The notes under the pieces: generated by a model
Database searches by the model: none
What the model was told of the DNA's origin: nothing
Seen by the model: only the letters and a program-made list of their open reading frames with translations
Shown here: piece after piece, positions 28,001 through 36,052 of the stretch
Position numbering within the stretch: the stretch's first letter is position 1
How the letters are laid out: each line of letters begins with the position of its first letter
Position numbers and translations under genes: made by a program
Source of the DNA: Runella sp. MFBS21
GTDB taxonomy: Bacteria > Bacteroidota > Bacteroidia > Cytophagales > Spirosomataceae
Reading direction: 5' to 3'
Length of the DNA: 64,000 bases
Assembly: GCF_029433105.1 (NCBI RefSeq)
Contig: NZ_JARNTW010000002.1
Span: forward strand, 475,744-539,743

Positions 28001-28209
28001 TCGAATATAGCCGTGCTACACAGGGGTTGGGAATTGGCAATATCGAATCGCGGGTGGCTGTATTGCGTGGGCAAATCGTCTGGACTCCCAAAGTAGGGGA
28101 GGGAAATGCCGTTTTTATTGAGATTCCCCTTTATCCCAAATTCCCTTATTTGCCCCTCCCAGATTTTGAAGAGTGGATTGCGCTTTTTCGTACTCGTTTT
28201 AAAATATAG
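25099..28209 (+). CDS. Two-component sensor histidine kinase with Reg_prop propellers, Y_Y_Y and HisKA_3
   Basis: This 1036-aa protein starts at TTG 25099, directly giving a signal peptide (MYKLIVFILAFGVNTGLQAQ). Residues 20-660 are two periplasmic propellers of Reg_prop repeats (SRGFMWFGTQDGVNRYDG, GNIWLGTEEGL, QVWLGSLEGLIR, GNMWIGTEGGV). A Y_Y_Y domain follows at about 700-763 and one membrane helix at about 768-790. The kinase is of the HisKA_3/NarX type, with phospho-acceptor His824 in QDLHDEVG and an HATPase domain with ELMNNTLKHAEA, DDGKGF and GLGIGNIESR. It lacks the receiver and AraC parts of hybrid HTCS sensors. It should signal to a LuxR-type regulator, and none is adjacent. Confidence 0.92.
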   Translation: MYKLIVFILAFGVNTGLQAQDYRLEHIGVEKGLSQGSPYHMLKDSRGFMWFGTQDGVNRYDGHTFKVYKTDISNPYALQGVNIAGLIEDRQGNIWLGTEEGLNCYERATDRFKLVVDETQKGIKKRTAPFYCDREELWYIREGEGIFSYHFRTHKHQEVAPKVFITQDFDYIDWTTRTPKGDVWMIGTKGVVRYDIKEKKYHYYFSDVPENELGYPLNIICLYVDAQNQVWLGSLEGLIRLDYTCREFQFFEKNAYGQSLGAVYSIAEGFNDNLWIGTQRNGFWTFSKKTYKLKTLVLPFVTPRSLDNYEITRIYIDNRGIIWANVDPDGLLKIIPNASVLKKVTDSPGIQANKKLDNFSVRCMIQAPDGNMWIGTEGGVAVYQPKTRIIVERYLSKSSSPTLPSVNFIKSFLRDKQQQMWVGTYGGLMRFDAKEKTFKLFQFDENPSRNNYTRNMLELPDGRIFLGTPLGPWIFNPKNEHFERPSILENKNVFSVFQSQDSTIWMAAYFEGLYGFKYKNRRWKQVYCGMKYFNINVIREDTVSHKLWIGSEKGLIELDPRTRSYHFYNHRNGLRNSYVYGVVIDKERQVWLSTNHGISQFDQKTREFRNFDLADGIQGYEYNGNAFATTHDGEIYFGGVKGFNSFYPERLPKISFRPRIHFYDFKVNEVPFFTGKQINETDMVRLNHDENTFSLEFAAIDFYSNGRNEYRYRLEGQDPDWVYSNDRNYVRYANLDPGKYVFKVMAANRDGVWSDEQKRLYISIEPPFWRTWWFYIFCTGLFGYVAFVTGKNRLIRLKQKEQERLKIALDAQEQERRQIAQDLHDEVGARLATLKLYASSLTKYLSKKPEGQELKKKTLEIINDSIVDIRRMLRELSPRMLEQYGYAAAIEELAKKIRHSGVVEVELDASLLPERLPAEIETGLYRITQELMNNTLKHAEASKITIRVHQDEDDDVIHFDYFDDGKGFEYSRATQGLGIGNIESRVAVLRGQIVWTPKVGEGNAVFIEIPLYPKFPYLPLPDFEEWIALFRTRFKI

Positions 28210-28220
28210 GATATTTTGTT

Positions 28221-29996
28221 TTATCCTTCAAACAAACCTTTGATTTCGGTGGCATACTTGGTTTGGATGATTCGGCGTTTGGGCTTGAGCGTGGGTGTTA
28301 GCTCGCCATTTTCTACTGAAAACGCCTGTGGCAACAAATGATATTTTTTGATTCGTTCATAAGGGGGCAAATCGCGGTTGGCTACTTCTACTTCGGCGCG
28401 GAGTTTGGTTTTTACTTTGTCGTTTTTGAGGATTTCGGCATCGGAGGTGTAAGTGATGTTTTCGACCCTACAAAATTCTTTGAGGGCATCAAAAGAAGGT
28501 ACAATCAAGGCTGCAGCGTATTTTTGTCCGTCGCCTACTACTACCGCTTGTTCGATAAAAAACGACTCTTTCAGGGTAGATTCTACCGCTTGGGGAGCGA
28601 CGTATTTACCCGCTGAGGTTTTAAACATCTCTTTTTTTCGATCCGTAATTTTTAGAAATTTTCCCTCTATCCATTCGCCAATATCGCCCGTGTGAAACCA
28701 CCCATCTGAAGATATTACTTCGGACGTGAGCTCCGGCTTGAGGTAATATCCTTTCATAACATTGGGACCTTTGACCAAAATCTCGCCATCGTCGGCAAGT
28801 TTTACTTCTACGCCATCAATCACCAACCCTACCGTACCGATACGGACTTGGGGCTGTGGAAAGAGGCGGTTGAACGAGATAACGGGCGAGGTTTCGGTGA
28901 GTCCATACCCTTCGCAAACGGGGATTTCGGCGGCCCAAAACACCCGTGCAATGCGAGGCGGAGTAGCTGCTGCACCCGCTACAATCATCTCTAGCTTACC
29001 GCCCAATGCCTCTTTCCATTTACTAAAGACAAGCTTACGCGCCAAATTGAGCTGAGTGTTGTACCACCATCCTTTGTCTTGAGAGGGGTCAAATTGTAAC
29101 CCCAATTCCAAAGCCCATAAGAAGATATTTCGCGCGATTCGGGGCTGTTCGTAGCCTTTGGCGATAATTTTGTCATACACTTTTTCGAGCAAACGTGGTA
29201 CGGTCGATAGCACTGTGGGCTGTACCTCTTTGAGGTTTTCGGCAATAGTAGCGACGCTTTCGGCATAGTAAATCGAAATACTAGATTTGAGATAGACATA
29301 TTGTACCATCCGTTCAAAAACGTGATTGAGTGGTAAAAAACTCAGCGCCCGTGCTTTGTGCGGAAAAGCAATCAACTTGCAGCCTTCTTCTACATTGCTC
29401 AACAAATTTCGGTGGGTAAGCATCACACCTTTGGGATTGCCTGTGGTGCCAGAAGTGTAAATAATGCTCAACAAATCTTCACTGCTGATAGCACCTTTTC
29501 GTTTTTGTAATAAATCCAAATCAGCGTCGTTGGCCAAAGCCACAACTGATGACCAATGTTTAGCACTTTTGACGGTATCAAATGTAAACATTTCTTCGAC
29601 CGTCGGAGCGGTAGCTACTACATCAATAAGTTTACGGAATAGACCTCCGTCTCCCACAAAAACAAACTTGACTTTTGCTTCGTGAAAAATATATTCAAAA
29701 TCTTCGAGCGTAAGGGTAGGATAGATAGGTACCGACACTCCACCCACTTGCTGGATTCCAAAGTCTAGGATATTCCATTCGGGGCGACCATCGGAGACGA
29801 TTGCGATACGGTCGCCGGCCTCGACCCCCATTTTGAGTAATCCTAAGCTGACTTTATCGACTTGGCTACAAAATTCGTCAGACGAAAAAGTAATCCATTC
29901 GCCTTGCCTTTTACAGGCTAAAACATCGGGCTTTTGACTAGGGCCGACGTTGAGAGTGAGTATATCGAAGACGCGTGTAGCAGAAGATTCTGTCAT
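28221..29996 (-). CDS. Long-chain acyl-CoA synthetase (AMP-forming)
   Basis: This enzyme activates fatty acids to acyl-CoA through acyl-AMP. The ANL-superfamily motifs are clear: IIYTSGTTGNPKGVMLTHRN (P-loop), EGYGLTETSPVISFN, GWFHTGDIGEW and DRKKEMFKTSAGKYVAP with the hinge and catalytic region. The length of 591 aa and the domain order fit the FadD15 / long-chain group common in Bacteroidota. It is cytoplasmic or membrane-associated. It is convergent with the sensor kinase with only 11 bp between stops. Confidence 0.93.
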   Translation of the reverse strand: MTESSATRVFDILTLNVGPSQKPDVLACKRQGEWITFSSDEFCSQVDKVSLGLLKMGVEAGDRIAIVSDGRPEWNILDFGIQQVGGVSVPIYPTLTLEDFEYIFHEAKVKFVFVGDGGLFRKLIDVVATAPTVEEMFTFDTVKSAKHWSSVVALANDADLDLLQKRKGAISSEDLLSIIYTSGTTGNPKGVMLTHRNLLSNVEEGCKLIAFPHKARALSFLPLNHVFERMVQYVYLKSSISIYYAESVATIAENLKEVQPTVLSTVPRLLEKVYDKIIAKGYEQPRIARNIFLWALELGLQFDPSQDKGWWYNTQLNLARKLVFSKWKEALGGKLEMIVAGAAATPPRIARVFWAAEIPVCEGYGLTETSPVISFNRLFPQPQVRIGTVGLVIDGVEVKLADDGEILVKGPNVMKGYYLKPELTSEVISSDGWFHTGDIGEWIEGKFLKITDRKKEMFKTSAGKYVAPQAVESTLKESFFIEQAVVVGDGQKYAAALIVPSFDALKEFCRVENITYTSDAEILKNDKVKTKLRAEVEVANRDLPPYERIKKYHLLPQAFSVENGELTPTLKPKRRIIQTKYATEIKGLFEG

Positions 29997-30184
29997 CGGA
30001 AGAGGTATAAATAGTGAGCTGAGATTCGAAAGCTATGTATTTATCAGACAATAGCTCCTCGAAGCAGTGAAAAGTATAAAAGTGATTTGAATTATGCAAA
30101 TTTCAAGTCCTAATGCGTTTTGAGAAAAAATAAACTTCCGTGATTATGGCATAGACTTTCAACATTCAAACCCCCGATTTTGTG

Positions 30185-30192
30185 TACCTTTG
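30185..30192 (+). promoter_or_regulatory. -7 box upstream of MFS gene
   Basis: TACCTTTG matches TAnnTTTG and lies 7 nt upstream of ATG 30200, implying a nearly leaderless transcript. The -33 element is unclear (TTTC at 30157-30160). Confidence 0.4.
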
Positions 30193-30199
30193 CGGTGCT

Positions 30200-31441
30200 A
30201 TGTTACAGAAAACAGCCACTCTTTATCGAAACGCCTACGGAGGTATCTCTCGCGAAATTTGGCTTCTCGCCTTTGTGATGTTTATCAATCGTTCGGGGAC
30301 GATGGTCATCCCTTTTATGAGCGTATACCTGACCCAAGCCCTCCATTTTAGTTTGGCACAAGCTGGCCTTGTGGTGAGTTGCGCAGGTGCAGGTGGGATA
30401 TTGGGGGTCTATTTGGGCGGGAAACTGACTGACAAACTAGGTCATTATTACGTACAAATGGCAAGTTTGGCATTAGGTGGAAGCATGTTTTTTGTATTGA
30501 TGCACATGCGTACCATGCCTACTTTATGCCTTACTACCTTTGCTTTAAGCTTAGTGGGCGAGGCGTTTCGTCCGGCCAATTCTACCTCAATTGCTTACTA
30601 TAGTACGCCCGAAAATCGCACGCGTGCCTATGCTATCAATCGCTTAGCTATCAATATCGGTTGGGCTATTGGCCCCGCTTTGGGGGGCTTTTTTGCGACT
30701 ATTGGCTATCAATATTTGTTTATTGCTGACGGCATTACCAATATATCGGCGGCTTTGGTGTTGTTGTTATTGGTCAAAAATCGTACCCAAGATAGCTCTT
30801 CCGAAAACCATAAAACTACCCAAAACCCAATGCCGCAGTCGGCATTTCGGGATGTGGTTTATATGCGGTTTGTGCTCTTTACGACCTTGTTTGCCGTTGG
30901 TTTTATGCAGTTTTTTAGCATGGTACCTGTTTTCTGGAAAACCCAACTGCACGTGAGCGAATTTTACATCGGATTGCTCCTCGGCACCAACGGCCTCCTC
31001 GTGGCAGCCTTTGAAATGATACTGATTTATCACATTGAGCCGCTGCGTCATAAGCTTGTTTTTATCAGTTGGGGCGTGCTTTTTTGTGGGTTGAGTTATT
31101 CGCTGTTTGTCGTTTTTCAGGGAATTGTATGGATATTACCATTGGCAGTAGTTACCATTACCCTAAGCGAAATGCTTGCAATGCCTTTCATGACCTCCTT
31201 CTCGATTGAGCGTTCGACGCCCCAAACACGCGGTCAGTATTCGGCTTTGTATTCGATGTGCTATTCGATTGCGCAAGTTGCCGCTCCTACTTTAGGAGGG
31301 CAAATTGCTACTCGTTTTGGCTATTATGTACTTTGGGGCGTGATTGTGGGTTTGATGCTTGTGGCGGCGGTGGGTTTTCGTTGGGTCAAAAATTTGTTAG
31401 AAAAAGAAACGTTTTCAACCTCCCCTCCCTCTTTATCATAA
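30200..31441 (+). CDS. MFS transporter, 413 aa
   Basis: This is a 12-helix major facilitator. The loop 2-3 signature is visible as GVYLGGKLTDKLGHY, and a matching region in the C-half is RHKLVFISWG. PNSTSIAYYSTPENRTRAYAINRLAINIGWA (landmark: PENRTRAYAINR) is typical of the drug/MdtH-like exporters. I took ATG 30200 (MLQKTATLYR); the upstream GTG would overlap the -7 box. The probable role is drug or metabolite efflux; the substrate is unknown. It is convergent with the outer-membrane gene at 31456. Confidence 0.88.
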   Translation: MLQKTATLYRNAYGGISREIWLLAFVMFINRSGTMVIPFMSVYLTQALHFSLAQAGLVVSCAGAGGILGVYLGGKLTDKLGHYYVQMASLALGGSMFFVLMHMRTMPTLCLTTFALSLVGEAFRPANSTSIAYYSTPENRTRAYAINRLAINIGWAIGPALGGFFATIGYQYLFIADGITNISAALVLLLLVKNRTQDSSSENHKTTQNPMPQSAFRDVVYMRFVLFTTLFAVGFMQFFSMVPVFWKTQLHVSEFYIGLLLGTNGLLVAAFEMILIYHIEPLRHKLVFISWGVLFCGLSYSLFVVFQGIVWILPLAVVTITLSEMLAMPFMTSFSIERSTPQTRGQYSALYSMCYSIAQVAAPTLGGQIATRFGYYVLWGVIVGLMLVAAVGFRWVKNLLEKETFSTSPPSLS

Positions 31442-31455
31442 AAGCTTTAAGCCTC

Positions 31456-32589
31456 CTAAAATCCAATCGCGACTCTCAAGCCCGGCTGTATGTTTTTGAA
31501 GAACCCATTCCAATAAATCTCTGGCATGACCGTGATACGCTTATAAGTGGTAAACGCCGACGAAAAACGCCAAGTATGGGGTTGAAAATGCCCGTCTTCT
31601 TTGCCTTGATTATAGCCGAGTTGGAGCGAACCCACGCGCAAGTGTTTGGAGGTTGTTCCCCAAAGCCGCTGTTCGATTTTTTTGCCACGGTCATAAAAAT
31701 TAATCCCCACGGTATAAAACGTGCTTCGTTGGGCTGTGAAATTGTCGGTTTGGGTTTTGTTGAAAGATACCGCCATTTCTACGCCTAAGTTTAGTCCTAA
31801 AATACTGTTTTTATAAAGGTACGTAAAGTCGCCACCAATCGTAGTGTAAGGGCGACCTGCGTAGAAACCTAAGCTAGTTTGTGCCCAAATAAGACTCATA
31901 CTTGCTTTCCAAGATTTAGCTACTTCTGTCTTAACATTGAAGCGTTCGGGGCCAAATACCCGAAACGTCATCTCGCCTGCGTTGTGGCGGTCATAAGTTT
32001 TGGTCTTTTTCAATTGCTCCAATGTACTGGCCAAACGCTCGTTCAATTGTGTTATTTGCATTATTTCATCAGCATTGTTGAGGAGAAAATAAATCCCAAA
32101 CCAATGTCCGTAGCGATTGTAGCGGTATTCGTTGTGGAGTTCGCCATGGAGAGCTTGGATTTGGTCGGGAGCCATTTGGTCGAGGGGTGGGATATTGTCA
32201 GGGTGCGGAATCCACTTTTCAATCACAATGGTATCTTGTTTTTGTTTGACTAGCATCGGCTCCGAAAAATTTTGAAAAATAAAACTATTCTGAGTTTGTG
32301 GATAAGCTTTAATGTGCAGTTGCCTACCTTTGGAATTGAGGGTGTATTGGAGTTTGTATGCAGTGGTGGGGTTGGAAATACTATCTTTTACTTTTTGATA
32401 ATCTTCCACAAAAAGCCGCACCAACGAATCGAGGTTTTTAAATTTTTCAAAATCATCCCACCTATTGCCTGCTACCACCACCCGATTGGAGGTAGAAAGT
32501 GGAATCGTGATTTGGTACTGTTCTGTTTGGGCAAAAAGAGGGCTTAAGGTGCTGGTCGTCAGCACCCAAAAAAGCATGAGATGTTTCAT
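31456..32589 (-). CDS. Putative outer-membrane protein of an ECF-sigma operon, 377 aa
   Basis: The protein has a signal peptide (MKHLMLFWVLTTSTLSPLFAQ). A soluble part of ~190 residues contains a possible coiled-coil (MQITQLNERLASTLEQLKK). A C-terminal barrel-like half (residues 215-377) has alternating strands such as SILGLNLGVEMAVSFNK and ends in VAIGF with the terminal Phe typical of outer-membrane barrels. I do not recognise a named family. Its start is 4 bp after the anti-sigma-like gene, so it is the third gene of the sigma operon and could be the controlled or sensed component. Confidence 0.75.
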   Translation of the reverse strand: MKHLMLFWVLTTSTLSPLFAQTEQYQITIPLSTSNRVVVAGNRWDDFEKFKNLDSLVRLFVEDYQKVKDSISNPTTAYKLQYTLNSKGRQLHIKAYPQTQNSFIFQNFSEPMLVKQKQDTIVIEKWIPHPDNIPPLDQMAPDQIQALHGELHNEYRYNRYGHWFGIYFLLNNADEIMQITQLNERLASTLEQLKKTKTYDRHNAGEMTFRVFGPERFNVKTEVAKSWKASMSLIWAQTSLGFYAGRPYTTIGGDFTYLYKNSILGLNLGVEMAVSFNKTQTDNFTAQRSTFYTVGINFYDRGKKIEQRLWGTTSKHLRVGSLQLGYNQGKEDGHFQPHTWRFSSAFTTYKRITVMPEIYWNGFFKNIQPGLRVAIGF

Positions 32590-32593
32590 GGGG

Positions 32594-33244
32594 TTATTTT
32601 ATTTTGATGGTAAACAAATGGGTTTGCTGGGCGTATTCGGAAGGCGAATGACGTTTTTTTGTACTGATTTGTTCATGAATCCGTTCCATAGGATCGGTTT
32701 GTAGCTCATTGGCATGTACTACTTTCCAAGTTCGTTTTGTGGGATTATTAGTCGATACTTTGGCAGAAGGAGGGTTTTCTATCGTGGCGGCTACTCTATT
32801 TGAGTCAGGAGAATGTAATATGATTTTTTCAAGTTCTAAGATAGGTGTTGAAGGAACAAGCGGTGTAGAAATCGTACTTGTTTCACCTTGTATTTTGGCT
32901 ATAGAAGGCGTTGGTAGTACTTGTTTCTTTTTTGATTTTACTTTACTGACTAGTATTGGTTTTTCTGAACTGATTTTGAGGGATTTTTGAAGATTGGAGG
33001 GTTTGGGAGGCGTTGGTGTAGCCGATAGCTGTACCGTAGTAGGCGGATTTTGACTTACCCAAATTCCTACAGAAATTAGCATTAGTAGAAGAGAGGCGGC
33101 TATGCCATATCCCCAATAAGTACGTTTTTTTGGGGTGATTTGAGGCTGTAGTTGTTGCCAAAAAGCCTCAGTATCAAAATTTACTTGGGGGGGCAGCGAC
33201 TCGTCTAATGTCTCAAGGAGCTGCTTTATGTTTTTATCATTCAT
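32594..33244 (-). CDS. Anti-sigma-factor-like single-pass membrane protein
   Basis: This 216-aa protein has an N-terminal cytoplasmic region (MNDKNIKQLLETLDESLPPQ), one membrane helix at about residues 45-65 (YGIAASLLLMLISVGIWV) and a Pro/Ser/Thr-rich periplasmic tail. The layout and the gene order directly after an ECF sigma factor indicate an anti-sigma regulator. The start ATG 33244 overlaps the sigma stop (ATGAATGA), which points to translational coupling; an ATG 9 nt further upstream (33253) is also possible. No zinc-binding anti-sigma motif (HxxxCxxC) is present. Confidence 0.75.
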   Translation of the reverse strand: MNDKNIKQLLETLDESLPPQVNFDTEAFWQQLQPQITPKKRTYWGYGIAASLLLMLISVGIWVSQNPPTTVQLSATPTPPKPSNLQKSLKISSEKPILVSKVKSKKKQVLPTPSIAKIQGETSTISTPLVPSTPILELEKIILHSPDSNRVAATIENPPSAKVSTNNPTKRTWKVVHANELQTDPMERIHEQISTKKRHSPSEYAQQTHLFTIKIK

Positions 33245-33779
33245 TTGTGCCATAGCGATAACCTTGTTTTTGAAGCCACAATCGCAGCAGCGCTTTGGCT
33301 TTGTGAAGTTGGCTTTTGGAAGTACTTTCAGTAATGTTGAGTTGGTGCGCAATTTCGGCGTGCAAATACCCCTCTACTACATACATATTGAATACTGTTC
33401 GGTAGCCGTCGGGTAGCTGAGTAATAGCGGCATAGAGAATTTCGGCATCTATCTCAGGGGAATTGTCGGTTTCGATTTCATATTCTATGGATTCGTCCAA
33501 TGTCAACCACGAAATGCGCTGCTTGCGGAGGTGCATCAGGCATTCGTTGACCATGATTTTGTGTAAATAAGGGGCAATAGGATGCGTATCGTCGAGCTGA
33601 TGAATGTTGTTGAAAAACTTCAAAAAACCATTCATCAGTACTTCTTGGGCATCTTGCGTATCACGCACATAGCGCACACACACCCTCATCAGGCGGTTGA
33701 CGTAGGTATCGTACACCCTACGTTGGGCAAAAGGGCTACCTTTTTTGAGTTCTTTGATGAGGGTTTGTTCCATCTTCAA
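33237..33779 (-). CDS. ECF RNA polymerase sigma factor
   Basis: This is a 180-aa group 4 sigma-70 factor. Region 2 is seen in RRVYDTYVNRLMRVCVRYVRDTQDAQEVLMNGFLKFF (landmark: DAQEVLMNGFLKFF). Region 4 is seen in ITQLPDGYRTVFNMYVVEGYLHAEIAHQLNITESTSKSQLHKAK (landmark: HAEIAHQLNITESTSKSQL), a helix-turn-helix for the -35 element. It directs transcription when released from its anti-sigma. It is the first gene of a three-gene operon with the anti-sigma-like and outer-membrane proteins. Confidence 0.93.
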   Translation of the reverse strand: MKMEQTLIKELKKGSPFAQRRVYDTYVNRLMRVCVRYVRDTQDAQEVLMNGFLKFFNNIHQLDDTHPIAPYLHKIMVNECLMHLRKQRISWLTLDESIEYEIETDNSPEIDAEILYAAITQLPDGYRTVFNMYVVEGYLHAEIAHQLNITESTSKSQLHKAKALLRLWLQKQGYRYGTNE

Positions 33780-34089
33780 TGTGCTTTCAAGGGTTATTAT
33801 GCAGATGGAACGCTGAGGGTTGCCTAGGGGGAGGTAATTTTTCCCTAAAATTAAATCTATAATTAAACTTGGCTTCTAAAATCCCTACTGTGATGCGAGA
33901 ATTTTTTTACCTAATAAGAGATTAGCGACTTGGGCACTGACGACTCTACTCGGTGCGGGGAGAAGTAGGTGGCTTGGTGGTGGTATCTGATATAGTATGA
34001 ATATGTCTCCTATGTTTGAGAATAGTTATTGGAATGGCATTGATTTAGGATAGTTGTTCAAAAAGCGTTTTGGATGAGTTTTGTAAGGA
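33780..34089. other. Intergenic region without recognised feature
   Basis: This 310-bp gap lies between the sigma operon start and the end of the propeller gene. I see no open frame, tRNA or strong hairpin. It must contain the sigma operon promoter, but I could not find a full TTTG/TAnnTTTG pair. It may hold remnants of the neighbouring toxin island. Confidence 0.5.
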
Positions 34090-35142
34090 TTATTCAGTGG
34101 ATGATTCTTTTTCAAAAATGTGTAAAGTACCACCACTGTCTAAGACATAAAGTCTATCGCCGTCTACTTGGGGGGCTTGGTGAAAACTAACATAAGAATA
34201 TGCATCTAAACGAGGCATTGTTAGATATTCTAGCCAGTCTATAGTAAGCGACAAACGATTGAAAGTTCCCAGGATTTCTATTCCCAATTCGCTACCTAAT
34301 GCAATAAAATACACATACTCATCGGTGTAGCAACAGTGGGTGATACTATAAGACTCTTCTGGATTTTTCCATAGTATTTTTACCTCTTGGGTAGTTAAGT
34401 CTATCTCAAAATAATACAAGTATTTGAGTAAATAGAGTTTATGGTTTTGAATATTCCAATAATAAGAACCAGTAAACCATTTTGTAATGTGAAAATAGGG
34501 GGCAAAATCAATTTTCCACAATACTTTTCCTGTTGCGACATCTAATCCTAATAATTGCTCACCTGCCATCCAAACCAAAAGTATATTTTCTGAAATTCCA
34601 ATAATTTGCTGAATCTGAGCAGGTTTTGGGCCATCAAATTGATGCCACTTGTAAGGAGATAGGTCAGACTGCCATACTTGCTCTCCATTATGTAAAATTT
34701 GACTTATCGAATGAAATGAATAGATGAAAATAGCCACAGATGAAAAGAATATATTATCGAATTCATATTCTTTTTTCCACACATATTGTTTTGTTGGAAT
34801 ATCAAACCATGCTAAATATTTGTTTTGATAATTGTCACTTATAACTCTACTGATTATGGTGTTATGTATTAGGATTGCATTGCTATCTCTTAGAGTTTTT
34901 ATTTGCTCTAAATTAAAGTTTTCTTCAAGATATAATATTGTCTTTTCTCCTTGAAAATTATTATTAACTAATAAAATATTTTCATATATATTGCAGTTAA
35001 TGATATTAGAAAACTCTAATTCTATAATATTTTCATTGGATAATTTATTTAAAATAGATATCTTATTATTGGTTAATAATATATCATATTTTTTAGATAT
35101 GACTATGCCTGTTTTCTGTGTATTATTAATATGTTTAAACAT
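34090..35142 (-). CDS. PQQ-like beta-propeller protein, possible immunity protein
   Basis: This 350-aa protein has no signal peptide and a sequence notably richer in Asn, Ile and Lys than its neighbours (AT-rich DNA). The C-terminal half has PQQ-type propeller repeats (LLGLDVATGKVLWKIDFAP, LYLLKYLYYFEIDLTTQEV, DGDRLYVLDSGGTLHIFEK). It begins 3 bp after the stop of a nuclease-toxin-like fragment, which is the usual place of an immunity gene in polymorphic toxin loci. Immunity function is an inference from position and composition. A stand-alone propeller of other function is possible. Confidence 0.65.
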   Translation of the reverse strand: MFKHINNTQKTGIVISKKYDILLTNNKISILNKLSNENIIELEFSNIINCNIYENILLVNNNFQGEKTILYLEENFNLEQIKTLRDSNAILIHNTIISRVISDNYQNKYLAWFDIPTKQYVWKKEYEFDNIFFSSVAIFIYSFHSISQILHNGEQVWQSDLSPYKWHQFDGPKPAQIQQIIGISENILLVWMAGEQLLGLDVATGKVLWKIDFAPYFHITKWFTGSYYWNIQNHKLYLLKYLYYFEIDLTTQEVKILWKNPEESYSITHCCYTDEYVYFIALGSELGIEILGTFNRLSLTIDWLEYLTMPRLDAYSYVSFHQAPQVDGDRLYVLDSGGTLHIFEKESSTE

Positions 35143-35145
35143 GCT

Positions 35146-35697
35146 TTATTTTGTGTTTATAAAGATAGTGTATTCATTAAACCAACTCGTGTTATTTAAT
35201 CTTGCTAAGAACTCTTCGGGGTCTTGAGTGTTAAACAATTGTTGACATTTAGTTAACCCAATACCTCCATTTATTATTTCTTGGAATATTGCAAAAGCTT
35301 TACCCTGAAACATTGTTTTGAAAATATTTTTTACGTAAGCATCTGGGTCTGGTACGCCATGTTTTATCAACTTTTCTTTATCAAAAAAGTATCTTAATTG
35401 GCTCAAAGAGTTGATATTTCGTAAATAACATAAAAATTGTCCATAACTGCCGCAGCCAATCGAGAAATTGTAGAAAGAAGATTTGGAGCGATCACATTTT
35501 AATGGCCAATCTTCTTCATCTTCATCATTATCACGAGGTGTCCAGCTTTTAAATTCCACAATAATATCACCAGGCATCCGTACATCCAGTTGGCAACCAC
35601 CAATTCTTTGTTCAAAATCTTGTACGTTAAGGTATTCCGCATTAATGATTTTGATTGCATATGCCGAAGGCTCCAGAACTCTTGTTGTCGAATTAGT
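35146..35697 (-). pseudogene. C-terminal remnant of a polymorphic toxin with PD-(D/E)xK-like nuclease domain
   Basis: The frame is open from the TAA at 35700-35698 to the stop at 35146, but the first ATG (35577) falls inside the domain. The residues before it read on naturally (AYAIKIINAEYLNVQDFEQR, GGCQLDV). The core QLDVRMPGDIIVEFKSW has the D...ExK arrangement of PD-(D/E)xK nucleases, a pattern familiar from the C-termini of Rhs/polymorphic toxins of Bacteroidota. No delivery domain or signal peptide exists upstream. I read it as an orphan toxin tip or decayed gene. If translated from 35577 it would lack the first catalytic acid. Confidence 0.6.
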
Positions 35698-35758
35698 TTA
35701 TTAAATTCTTTGAAACACTCACAAGACACTCGTGTAAAGAGCCGTTTTCAAAACCCAT

Positions 35759-35788
35759 AAAAAATGCCGACTCCTGGTGGAATCGGCA
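35759..35788 (-). terminator. Rho-independent terminator of the PspC gene
   Basis: On the minus strand a 10-bp stem (TGCCGATTCC / GGAGTCGGCA, one G-U) with an ACCA tetraloop is followed by TTTTTTA. It lies 36 nt after the PspC stop and is the cleanest intrinsic terminator in the window. Confidence 0.85.
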
Positions 35789-35824
35789 CTGTTGGTGCAA
35801 ACACTAAAATAGAGATGGATAAGA

Positions 35825-36052
35825 CTAAAGCCTGATGACGTTTGTATCGGTCGTTTCTTTGATAGCTTTAGGCAAAAAAGCCCAAAGTAAAATATAAATA
35901 AAGCCCACAGGAATACCCGCTGAAAAGAAAAACGCGAGCACAAACAAAATCCTCATCAAAGCGCGGTCGATACCGAAATAATGAGCAACGCCTGCGGCTA
36001 CTCCTCCCAAAACTGACTGATTAGTGATGCGATATAATCTGTTTGTTTCCAT
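35825..36052 (-). CDS. PspC domain protein, 75 aa
   Basis: This is a small inner-membrane protein with the PspC motif: RLYRITNQSVLGGVAAGVAHYFGID, then RILFVLAFFFSAGIPVGFIYILLWAFLPK with two hydrophobic stretches (only landmarks given). PspC proteins take part in envelope-stress sensing. ATG 36052 (METNRLYR) is preferred, since upstream residues to 36145 do not fit the family. The gene stands alone, and no pspA or pspB is nearby. Confidence 0.88.
   Translation of the reverse strand: METNRLYRITNQSVLGGVAAGVAHYFGIDRALMRILFVLAFFFSAGIPVGFIYILLWAFLPKAIKETTDTNVIRL

Noticed and set aside
34090-35142. PQQ-dependent dehydrogenase
   Set aside because: Only the propeller repeat resembles PQQ enzymes; there is no signal peptide, no cofactor residues and the size is too small.
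35499-35729. A separate 76-codon minus-strand gene
   Set aside because: It overlaps the toxin-like frame, needs a GTG start, and its tail is low-complexity out-of-frame translation; only its first residues could belong to a frameshifted upstream part of the toxin.
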